Origin: Parabacteroides distasonis ATCC 8503
GTDB lineage: Bacteria; Bacteroidota; Bacteroidia; Bacteroidales; Tannerellaceae
DNA: 64,000 nt
NCBI RefSeq assembly: GCF_000012845.1
Contig: NC_009615.1
Span: 209,501 to 273,500, forward strand
Direction: 5' to 3'
Positions 38,363-46,163 of the stretch are shown here, piece by piece; the stretch's first letter is position 1; each line of letters begins with the position of its first letter. The notes beneath the pieces are model-generated. The model worked only from the letters and a program-made list of their open reading frames with translations, did not search any database and was not told the origin of the DNA. Made by a program: the position numbers and the translations under genes.

Positions 38363-39970
38363 ATGAAACGATTATCAATATATATGTTGGCGGCTGGTAT
38401 GGCTGCGTTATCTACTTCGTGTTCGGATTTTCTGGATACGGTGCCTAAGGATCAGTTGGCTCCTTCTACCACATGGCAGACAGAGGCGGATGCGAAGGGC
38501 TTCATAGTAGGCTGTTATAAGGATTTGCTAGATGGAAATACGTTGCTTTATCTGGATTGTGGCTCAGATATAGGCTATAATAATTTCCCTTGGGAAGGAT
38601 TCCGCCCGTGGGGGGATGGGTCATTGTCTAGTTCTAATCCTGGGCAGATCCTTTATGATTACAAGTCGATTCGTAAGGCGAATACATTCTTGGAGAATGT
38701 AGACAAGGTGACGTTTTCTAGTGACGCTGTAAAAGCTAATTATGTGGCTCAAGCTAAAGCGATCCGTGCTTATAAGTATTTCTTGATGAATTGGTGGTAT
38801 GGTGGTGTGCCTATTATTAGTTCTTATTCAAGTGCGGACGAGGCTAAAGTGGAACGTAATACGGAACAAGAGGTACGCGATTATATAGCTAAGGATTTAG
38901 ACGAGGCCTTAGCTGGGATTGCGGAGGCTCCGGAGGCTCGTGGCTATATCGCTAAAGGTGCTGTTTTAGCTATCAAGATGCGTGAGGCTTTGTATTATGG
39001 TGATTGGCAAAAGGCAAAAGACGCAGCTAAGGCAATCATTGATTTGAAGCAGTATGAGTTGGATCCGGATTATACGAATCTTTTTAAGGTATCGGGAGTG
39101 GATTCTAAAGAGATAATCCTAGCGGATCAGAATATTGAGACGTTGGACGGATTGGGAACCATCGGGCAAATGTATAATAATGTTGACCAAGGTTGGTCTT
39201 CTATCGTCCCGACCCAGAATTTGGTGGATATGTATGAAATGTCAGATGGATTGACGAAAGAAGAGTCGAAGACTTATGACGCAAAGCATCCGTTCGCGAA
39301 TCGCGACCCTCGTATGGCCATGACCATTTTATATCCGGGACGTGACTGGAGAGGTGATGTCTTGAATACTTTGGATGAGAAACTTCAAGATGGTACTGTC
39401 AACAAGAACTTCCCGACTTATACAGATAATGCTTCCAAGAGTGCTTTGACTTGGGCGAAATACTTGGATCCGATGGATCAATATGGAGATGTTTGGAGTT
39501 CGGGAGCTTGTCCGATCGTATTCCGTTATGCGGAGGTTCTATTGACGTATGCGGAGGCCGCGAATGAGCTGAGCGGTCCTTCTGATGAGATCTATGGTTA
39601 TTTGAACCAGATCCGCCAGCGTGTAGGAATGGGGGAAGTGGATAAGGCTAAATATGGGACGAAGGATAAACTTCGTGAATTGATCCGTCGTGAGCGTACG
39701 GTAGAGTTGGCCGGCGAAGGCTTGCGCCGTGCGGACATCGTCCGTTGGCAGGAAGATGGAAAGATGCTTGCCGAGAAAGTCATGAATGGTGATTTGTTAC
39801 GTGTTACAGGAACGATTAATTATGGGGAGTCTGAGCCTACTAAACGTGCGGAAATCACGGGTACGGCTGTTATTGAGACTCGCCAGTTCTCTTCTCGTAA
39901 CCGTTACTTGCCGATTCCTCAAACAAGCATGGATAAGAATCCGAACTTGAAACAGAATCCGGGTTATTAA
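38363..39970 (+). CDS. SusD/RagB family nutrient-binding lipoprotein
   Basis: A 535-residue surface lipoprotein with lipobox STSC and Cys at 20. SusD features are: the N-terminal SDFLDTVPKDQLAPSTTWQTE, TPR-like helices through the first half, FRYAEVLLTYAEAANEL near 382-397, and a C-terminal block RYLPIPQTSMDKNPNLKQNPGY that ends the family. It sits on SusC and grips the glycan. It is co-transcribed with susC. Confidence 0.95.
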   Translation: MKRLSIYMLAAGMAALSTSCSDFLDTVPKDQLAPSTTWQTEADAKGFIVGCYKDLLDGNTLLYLDCGSDIGYNNFPWEGFRPWGDGSLSSSNPGQILYDYKSIRKANTFLENVDKVTFSSDAVKANYVAQAKAIRAYKYFLMNWWYGGVPIISSYSSADEAKVERNTEQEVRDYIAKDLDEALAGIAEAPEARGYIAKGAVLAIKMREALYYGDWQKAKDAAKAIIDLKQYELDPDYTNLFKVSGVDSKEIILADQNIETLDGLGTIGQMYNNVDQGWSSIVPTQNLVDMYEMSDGLTKEESKTYDAKHPFANRDPRMAMTILYPGRDWRGDVLNTLDEKLQDGTVNKNFPTYTDNASKSALTWAKYLDPMDQYGDVWSSGACPIVFRYAEVLLTYAEAANELSGPSDEIYGYLNQIRQRVGMGEVDKAKYGTKDKLRELIRRERTVELAGEGLRRADIVRWQEDGKMLAEKVMNGDLLRVTGTINYGESEPTKRAEITGTAVIETRQFSSRNRYLPIPQTSMDKNPNLKQNPGY

Positions 39971-39995
39971 TTTCCTATAAAGATGTTAGATAAAG

Positions 39996-40028
39996 AAGGG
40001 GGAAGGCCGAGAGGTTTTCCCCTTTTTT
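39996..40028 (+). terminator. Terminator after susD
   Basis: AAGGGGGAA pairs imperfectly with TTTTCCCCTT across a 10-base loop and is followed by a T-run. Confidence 0.75.
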
Positions 40029-40031
40029 AGT

Positions 40032-40039
40032 TACATTTG
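40032..40039 (+). promoter_or_regulatory. -7 promoter element of the alpha/beta hydrolase gene
   Basis: TACATTTG matches TAnnTTTG, 58 bases before the start, just after the susD terminator. Confidence 0.5.
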
Positions 40040-40096
40040 GCGGATACTGAGATTGTATGTCTCATGTGTGCTTTAAGTATATAAATTGATTCCGTT

Positions 40097-41062
40097 ATGA
40101 AAAAGAAACTGATAGCTTTCGTTTGCTTTCTTCTCGTATCCTTGTCTGGTCTGCCCCAGTTGCCTGTACGGTTGAACGAGCGTCCGGTGGTGTTGAATAC
40201 GTCTACCGGGGTATTAAAAGGGAAGATGGTAACTCCCAATCAGGAGTCCGGTTATCCTGTGGTATTGATCATCCCCGGCTCCGGCCCTACGGATATGGAC
40301 GGGAACTCCGCCGCCTTGCCGGGTAAGAATAATTCCTTGAGATATTTGGCGGAAGGGCTGGCAGGGAAGGGTATCGCTTCCCTGCGTTATGATAAGCGGG
40401 GTATCGCTTCGAGCGCCTCGGCCGGAAAGGATGAGTATTCCATGCGTTTCGAGGACGGGATCAAGGACGCACGAGGCTGGATCGATTATTTAAGCAAGGA
40501 CAAACGGATCTCCGGAATCTATGTGTTGGGGCATAGCGAGGGAGCGTTGGTCGGTATGGCGGCTTCGGTGGATAATCCGAAAGTGAAAGGATACATTTCG
40601 GTGGCGGGTGCGGGGCGTCCCGCTTATGAGATCATAGAGGAACAGATGGCCGGTCAACCGGAAGTGATCCGGAATATGGTGAGATCCATAAACACGTCCT
40701 TGAAGGAAGGGAAGCTCGTACCGGACGTGCCGATCGGTTTGCAAGCCCTGTTCCGCTCGTCGGTACAGCCTTATATGATCTCATGGTATACGTATAATCC
40801 GCAGGAAATCATCAAGAAACTAAAAGTCCCGGTGTTGATCTTGCAAGGGGATAAGGATATGCAAGTATCCGTAAAAGACGCCGAACTATTGAAGCGATCC
40901 CAACCTTCGGCCGATTACCATTTGATCGGGAATATGAACCATCTGATGAAGACTTGCGATACGATGGATCAGCAAAAACAGATGGCTACCTATACCGATC
41001 CGGCCCTTCCGTTGCATAAGGATGTGCTGATATTAATTGAAAAGTTTGTGAGTAAACCTTGA
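40097..41062 (+). CDS. Alpha/beta hydrolase, probably exported
   Basis: A 321-residue protein with an N-terminal hydrophobic signal (about 1-20). The alpha/beta-hydrolase fold is seen: IIPGSGPTDMDGN at 58-70 (oxyanion loop), the nucleophile elbow GHSEG at 145-149 with Ser147, an acid in LQGDKDMQV near 255, and the His in NMNHLMK near 283. It resembles bacterial S9/serine-hydrolase-type esterases; the substrate cannot be told. It appears to be a single gene. Confidence 0.85.
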   Translation: MKKKLIAFVCFLLVSLSGLPQLPVRLNERPVVLNTSTGVLKGKMVTPNQESGYPVVLIIPGSGPTDMDGNSAALPGKNNSLRYLAEGLAGKGIASLRYDKRGIASSASAGKDEYSMRFEDGIKDARGWIDYLSKDKRISGIYVLGHSEGALVGMAASVDNPKVKGYISVAGAGRPAYEIIEEQMAGQPEVIRNMVRSINTSLKEGKLVPDVPIGLQALFRSSVQPYMISWYTYNPQEIIKKLKVPVLILQGDKDMQVSVKDAELLKRSQPSADYHLIGNMNHLMKTCDTMDQQKQMATYTDPALPLHKDVLILIEKFVSKP

Positions 41063-41077
41063 ACTGTTGTATCTTTG
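41045..41077 (+). promoter_or_regulatory. Promoter of the ABC-F gene
   Basis: TTTG at 41045-41048, a 21-base spacer and TATCTTTG at 41070-41077. The -33 element lies inside the end of the hydrolase gene. Confidence 0.7.
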
Positions 41078-41100
41078 CGGTCATAAATTAAAGAGACAGT

Positions 41101-43050
41101 ATGATTTCGGTTGAAGGACTAACAGTGGAGTTTGGCGGTTTTACGCTTTTTGATGATATTTCTTTTGTGGTAAACAAGAAGGACCGTATCGCTTTGGTGG
41201 GCAAGAACGGAGCGGGCAAATCTACAATGTTGAAAATATTCGCAGGCCTGCAATCGCCGACTTCTGGAACTGTTAGCGTACCGAAGGAGGTCACGATCGG
41301 ATACCTGCCCCAGCACATGCAATTGGTGGATACCCGTACGGTTCGGGAGGAGGCGGAATGCGCTTTCGAGCATATCCATGAGATGGAGGAGGAGATCAAT
41401 CGCTTGAATACTCAATTGGCGGAGCGTACGGATTATGACTCCGAGGGCTATCAAAAGCTGATTGATCGTGTCACGTATCTATCGGAGCATTTCCAGATGA
41501 TGGGAGGAAACAACTACCATGCGGAGTTGGAGCGTACATTGGCCGGACTAGGTTTTAGCCGTAGCGATTTCGACCGCCCGACGTCTGAGTTCAGCGGAGG
41601 CTGGCGCATGCGTATCGAGTTGGCGAAGCTCTTACTCCGTAGGCCGGACGTGTTGCTGCTGGATGAGCCGACGAACCATCTGGATATCGAGTCCATCCAA
41701 TGGTTGGAGAACTTTATCGCTACCCGTGCCAACGCTGTGATCTTAGTGTCGCACGACCGTGCCTTTATCGATAATACGACTTTCCGGACCTTGGAGATCG
41801 AACTAGGTAAGGTCTACGATTATAAGGTAAAATATTCGGAGTACGTCGTACTTCGCCGTGAACGCCGTGAGCAGCAGCAGCGCGCTTATGAGAACCAACA
41901 GAAGAAATTGGCCGATACCGAGGCGTTTATCGAGCGTTTTCGTTATAAAGCCACGAAGTCCGTACAGGTACAATCCCGCATCAAACAATTGGAAAAAGTG
42001 GAACGTATTGAGGTAGACGATGTGGATACAGCCATGTTGCGGCTGAAATTTCCGCCCGCTCCCCGTTCCGGTTCTTATCCGGTGATCTGCGAGGAGGTGG
42101 CGAAGCGTTATGGCGATCATCTGATCTTCGATCATGTGACGCTTACGATCAACCGGGGTGATAAAGTCGCTTTTGTCGGAAAGAACGGTGAGGGTAAATC
42201 TACCTTGGTGAAATGTATCATGGGAGAGATTACCGATTTCACCGGAAAGCTCCAATTAGGCCATAACGTGAAGATCGGTTACTTCGCCCAGAACCAAGCG
42301 CAGCTATTGAACGAGAACCTTACCGTTTTCGATACGATCGATTACGTAGCCCAAGGGGATATCCGTTTGAAGATACGGGATATCCTAGGTGCTTTCATGT
42401 TTGGCGGCGAGGCCTCCGATAAGAAGGTGAAAGTCCTGTCGGGTGGCGAGCGTACCCGTTTGGCGATGATCCGCTTGTTATTGGAGCCGGTCAACCTGCT
42501 GATTCTCGATGAGCCGACGAACCACTTGGATATGCGTTCGAAAGACGTGCTGAAAGACGCCTTGAGGGAGTTCGACGGCACGGTGATCGTGGTTTCCCAC
42601 GACCGTGAGTTCTTGGATGGCCTAGTCGATAAGGTCTATGAGTTCGGTAACCAGAAAGTCGTCGAGCATTTAGGCGGCATCTATAATTTCTTGGAGCATA
42701 AGAAAATGGATAGCTTGCGTGAATTGGAACGTTCTACTGGGACGAGTACTTCCATGTCCGGTACCGGTGAGGCTCAGGTATCCCATAACAAGCTCTCCTA
42801 TGAGGCAAGGAAGGAACTGAGTAAAGTGATTAAGAAAGCGGAGAAAGCTGTTGCCGAGGCCGAGGCCCGTATCTCGGAGCTTGAGAATGGCATTGCCGTT
42901 ATCGAGGCGAAGCTGGCTACGCCGGAAGGTGCCTCCGACGCTTCTCTCTACGGTGAATATTCTGCCCTAAAAAAAGAACTTTCCGATGCGATGGATCTAT
43001 GGACCGAACGGACAATGGAGTTGGAAGAGTTGAATACGCAGGATTCATGA
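41101..43050 (+). CDS. ABC-F family ATP-binding protein
   Basis: A 649-residue cytosolic protein with two ABC domains and no membrane segments. Domain 1 has Walker A GKNGAGKST at 34-42 and signature FSGGWRMR. Domain 2 has Walker A GKNGEGKST near 360, and LSGGERTRL. Both Walker B sites read LLLDEPTNHLD or LILDEPTNHLD. A charged linker separates them, and a C-terminal coiled coil (about 570-649) follows. ABC-F proteins act on ribosomes (translation factors or antibiotic resistance). The Uup/EttA-like subgroup is likely, and a resistance role is not indicated. Confidence 0.92.
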   Translation: MISVEGLTVEFGGFTLFDDISFVVNKKDRIALVGKNGAGKSTMLKIFAGLQSPTSGTVSVPKEVTIGYLPQHMQLVDTRTVREEAECAFEHIHEMEEEINRLNTQLAERTDYDSEGYQKLIDRVTYLSEHFQMMGGNNYHAELERTLAGLGFSRSDFDRPTSEFSGGWRMRIELAKLLLRRPDVLLLDEPTNHLDIESIQWLENFIATRANAVILVSHDRAFIDNTTFRTLEIELGKVYDYKVKYSEYVVLRRERREQQQRAYENQQKKLADTEAFIERFRYKATKSVQVQSRIKQLEKVERIEVDDVDTAMLRLKFPPAPRSGSYPVICEEVAKRYGDHLIFDHVTLTINRGDKVAFVGKNGEGKSTLVKCIMGEITDFTGKLQLGHNVKIGYFAQNQAQLLNENLTVFDTIDYVAQGDIRLKIRDILGAFMFGGEASDKKVKVLSGGERTRLAMIRLLLEPVNLLILDEPTNHLDMRSKDVLKDALREFDGTVIVVSHDREFLDGLVDKVYEFGNQKVVEHLGGIYNFLEHKKMDSLRELERSTGTSTSMSGTGEAQVSHNKLSYEARKELSKVIKKAEKAVAEAEARISELENGIAVIEAKLATPEGASDASLYGEYSALKKELSDAMDLWTERTMELEELNTQDS

Positions 43051-43591
43051 AAAGGCTGCTAGTCAGTGAAAGGCAGCTTATCTGATCTTTTTGATTCAAA
43101 TACTCCTGTTTTCGTGACAAGTGCTTGCCGTTGATGATGCGAAATAGCGGAAGAGAGAGTGCGAGAGCTGGCTTTTAAAAGGGAGAATATCCCTTTTCCC
43201 ATGCGTGATAGGCCGCATTGGGCTACGCCAGTACTGCCATCGGCCGACGCATATGCCGCCGTTGGGCATCGTGACTACTCAAGAATAGGGTTATGACTAC
43301 TCGTGAATAGGCATTCTTACCCTGCTAGAACCGTATTGTAACCCTATAAATGATACCAATCTCTCCCTTTGATATGAATTAGGATGAATTGATTTCGCTA
43401 GAATAAAAGGCTGTTTTGGGGTATGGTGTTGGCCATTAGTTGATTACTGAAATTTTCTTTCGGATTTAGAGGCGAGCTGTACTTAGGGCCCGGAATATTC
43501 GATTCTCCGGAGGTTCGGATTACAAAGTGTCATTTTGATTATTCTTTGAAAATAACCTCTAATAGCTTACTCGTTTTAAAAAGAAAGTCCT
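43051..43591. other. Long intergenic region with minor repeats
   Basis: About 540 bases between the ABC-F gene and nagA. A hairpin at 43177-43197 (AAAAGGGA with TCCCTTTT) may be a weak terminator. An imperfect 22-base tandem repeat begins with TGACTACTC at 43272 and 43294. I see no convincing gene. Confidence 0.55.
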
Positions 43592-43599
43592 TAACTTTG
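43592..43599 (+). promoter_or_regulatory. -7 promoter element of the tandem nagA genes
   Basis: TAACTTTG matches TAnnTTTG, 36 bases before the start at 43636. Confidence 0.6.
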
Positions 43600-43635
43600 C
43601 TATCCAAAGAAACGCGAAAGCTTAAAACACATATC

Positions 43636-44802
43636 ATGTTAACACAGATCATTAATGGAAAGATTCTTACCCCGCAAGGCTGGCTGAAAGACGGCTCGGT
43701 ATTGATAAGCGACGGGAAGATTTTAGAAGTGACAAACTGCGACTTAGCGGTAGTGGGGGCAACCTTGATAGACGCCAAAGGTATGTACATCGTCCCCGGA
43801 GGCGTGGAAATTCACGTGCACGGAGGTGGAGGCCGTGATTTTATGGAAGGCACCGAGGAAGCTTTCCGTGCGGCGGTGGCCACACACATGAAACACGGTA
43901 CTACCAGTATCTTCCCCACCTTATCCTCTTCTACCATCCCGATGATCCGTGCCGCCGCCGAGACCACCGAGAAACTGATGGCCGAGAAAGATAGCCCGGT
44001 TCTGGGGCTTCACTTAGAAGGACATTATTTCAATATGAAAATGGCTGGTGGACAAATCCCTGAGAACATCAAGAATCCCGATCCCGAGGAATATATCCCT
44101 TTGCTGGAGGAAACGCATTGTATCAAGCGCTGGGATGCCGCTCCGGAACTTCCGGGAGCGATGCAGTTTGGTAAATATATCACCTCGAAAGGCGTGCTCG
44201 CCTCGGTAGGGCATACCCAAGCCGAGTTTGAGGATATCCTGACCGCTTATGAGGTAGGTTATACCCACGCCACCCATTTCTATAACGCCATGCCGGGCTT
44301 CCATAAACGCCGCGAGTATAAGTATGAGGGAACGGTGGAAAGTATCTATCTGCTCGATGATATGACCGTCGAGGTCGTGGCCGATGGTATCCATGTGCCG
44401 CCTACGATCCTTCGTCTGGTCTATAAGATAAAAGGTGTGGAACGCACTTGTCTGATCACGGATGCCTTGGCTTGCGCTGCCAGTGATAGCCAAGTCGCTT
44501 TCGATCCCCGTGTCATCATCGAGGATGGCGTGTGTAAGTTGGCCGACCGCTCGGCCTTGGCGGGTAGTGTCGCCACGATGGACCGCCTGATCCGTACGAT
44601 GGTGCAGAAGGCCGAGATCCCCTTGGAGGATGCCGTGCGTATGGCCTCGGAGACTCCCGCCCGTATCATGGGCGTATCCGATCGCAAGGGAACGTTGCAG
44701 CGGGGCAAAGACGCCGATATCGTCTTGTTGGACCGTGACTTGAATGTCCGTGCGGTCTGGGCGATGGGTAAGTTGGTTGAAGGTACGAATAAACTATTCT
44801 AA
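43636..44802 (+). CDS. nagA: N-acetylglucosamine-6-phosphate deacetylase, paralogue 1
   Basis: From ATG 43636 the protein is 388 residues, normal for NagA. The amidohydrolase metal-site residues are HVH at 60-62, E128 in HLEG, H193 in VGHTQAE, H214 in THFYNAM, and the catalytic Asp276 in ITDA. The GlcNAc-6-P-binding loop after E128 reads GHYFN rather than the usual GPxLN. An upstream ATG (43546) adds 30 residues not seen in the tandem paralogue, so I use 43636. The product GlcN-6-P enters central metabolism. Confidence 0.9.
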   Translation: MLTQIINGKILTPQGWLKDGSVLISDGKILEVTNCDLAVVGATLIDAKGMYIVPGGVEIHVHGGGGRDFMEGTEEAFRAAVATHMKHGTTSIFPTLSSSTIPMIRAAAETTEKLMAEKDSPVLGLHLEGHYFNMKMAGGQIPENIKNPDPEEYIPLLEETHCIKRWDAAPELPGAMQFGKYITSKGVLASVGHTQAEFEDILTAYEVGYTHATHFYNAMPGFHKRREYKYEGTVESIYLLDDMTVEVVADGIHVPPTILRLVYKIKGVERTCLITDALACAASDSQVAFDPRVIIEDGVCKLADRSALAGSVATMDRLIRTMVQKAEIPLEDAVRMASETPARIMGVSDRKGTLQRGKDADIVLLDRDLNVRAVWAMGKLVEGTNKLF

Positions 44803-44814
44803 GCAAGAACGATT

Positions 44815-45981
44815 ATGTTGACACAGATTATAAATGGCCATATCCTTACGCCGCAAGGATGGATGAAGGATGGTTCCGTATTGATTAGCGACGGGAAGAT
44901 ATTGGAGGTTACAAATAGCGATTTAGCGGTGATTGGCGCCAAGGTGGTGGATGCGAAAGGAATGTCGATCGTTCCCGGTTTCGTGGCGATGAATATCCAT
45001 GGCGGTGGGGGCTTCGACTTCTCCGAATGTACGGAAGAGGCTTTCCACGGTGCGGTAGCTGCCCATCAGAAGCATGGGGCCACGACGATATTCCCTACCG
45101 TGTTGGCTCCGGAAATCGGGGTGATCGATAAGGCGGTGGCCGTATGCGAGGAGATGATGAGGAAAAAAGACGGCCCTATCTTGGGATTGCATATCGAGGG
45201 ACCGTATCTGAATCCGAAGATGGCGGCGAGCCTGTTTATCGATAAGGAGAATCCCGCCGACCCGAAAGAATATAAAGAGATATTGGAACGCACGGATTGC
45301 ATCAAGCGCTGGGATTCCAGCCCGGAGATACCGGGTGCGCTTGAGTTCGCCCAATACTTGAAGTCGAGGGGAATCCTATCCGCTATCTCGCATACGGAAG
45401 CGGAGTTTGATGATATTAAGACCGCTTACAATGCCGGTTTCACGCATGCGGCTCATTTCTATAACGCCATGCCTGGTTTCCATAAGCGTCGTGAATATAA
45501 GTACGAGGGAACGGTGGAAAGTGTTTTCTTGATGGACGATATGACGGTAGAGGTGATTGCTGACGGGCGTCATTTACCCTCTACGATCCTCCGATTGGTC
45601 TATAAGTTGAAAGGAGTGGAACGTACTTGCTTGGTTACGGACGCTCTCTCATGCGCAGCCAACGAGGGTAAGCCGTTATCCGATCCCCGCATTATCATTG
45701 AGGATGGCGTATGCAAGTTGGCGGATCATTCTTCATTGGTGGGAAGTATCGCCACGATGGACGTACTGGTACGTACGATGGTGCAGAAGGCTGACATTCC
45801 TTTGGCCGATGCAGTCCGTATGGCTTCCGAGACTCCGGCCCGCCTGATGGGGGTAAGCGATCGCACCGGAACCTTGCAAAGAGGGAAGGATGCGGATATC
45901 GTGATCTTGGATCGTAAGTTGAACGTGCGTGCGGTATGGAGCATGGGAAACTTAGTTCCGGAGACAAATACATTGGTCTAA
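44815..45981 (+). CDS. nagA: N-acetylglucosamine-6-phosphate deacetylase, paralogue 2
   Basis: A 388-residue NagA that aligns without gaps to the preceding paralogue and is identical over most positions, so this is a tandem duplication. It differs at key places: the first metal site reads N60-I-H62 where paralogue 1 has H-V-H, and the E128 loop reads the usual EGPYLN. H193 (SHTEAE), H214 (AHFYNAM) and D276 (VTDA) remain. Loss of the first histidine suggests a one-metal enzyme, as I recall for E. coli NagA. The start lies 12 bases after paralogue 1. Confidence 0.9.
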   Translation: MLTQIINGHILTPQGWMKDGSVLISDGKILEVTNSDLAVIGAKVVDAKGMSIVPGFVAMNIHGGGGFDFSECTEEAFHGAVAAHQKHGATTIFPTVLAPEIGVIDKAVAVCEEMMRKKDGPILGLHIEGPYLNPKMAASLFIDKENPADPKEYKEILERTDCIKRWDSSPEIPGALEFAQYLKSRGILSAISHTEAEFDDIKTAYNAGFTHAAHFYNAMPGFHKRREYKYEGTVESVFLMDDMTVEVIADGRHLPSTILRLVYKLKGVERTCLVTDALSCAANEGKPLSDPRIIIEDGVCKLADHSSLVGSIATMDVLVRTMVQKADIPLADAVRMASETPARLMGVSDRTGTLQRGKDADIVILDRKLNVRAVWSMGNLVPETNTLV

Positions 45982-46115
45982 ACACGTTAATAATAAAGAG
46001 AGGGGCTGTCTTGGCTGGCCGGGACGGTCCTTTTTTATTTTTAGGCGATATAGATCAAACCTTTCGGCTAATAAATTTGTTCTATCAACGTATGGCGAAA
46101 TCAGTACTTATTTCA

Positions 46116-46123
46116 TATATTTG
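46116..46123 (+). promoter_or_regulatory. -7 promoter element of the NagB-like/PIG-L gene
   Basis: TATATTTG matches TAnnTTTG, 40 bases before the start. An imperfect hairpin with a T-run at about 45999-46037 ends the nagA transcript before it. Confidence 0.6.
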
Positions 46124-46163
46124 TGATTCAAGTAAGATTGTAATACTAAATCAATAATTAAAC

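Noticed and set aside
41101..43050. Possible antibiotic-resistance role for the ABC-F protein.
   Set aside because: No linker or context feature of resistance ABC-F proteins is evident, and housekeeping ABC-F proteins look the same at this level.
43272..43315. Possible CRISPR-like repeats from TGACTACTC units.
   Set aside because: Only two imperfect adjacent units with no spacers; no CRISPR array or cas gene is seen anywhere in the window.
43546..43635. Upstream start for nagA paralogue 1.
   Set aside because: The added 30 residues are absent from the tandem paralogue, and the promoter -7 element lies within them.
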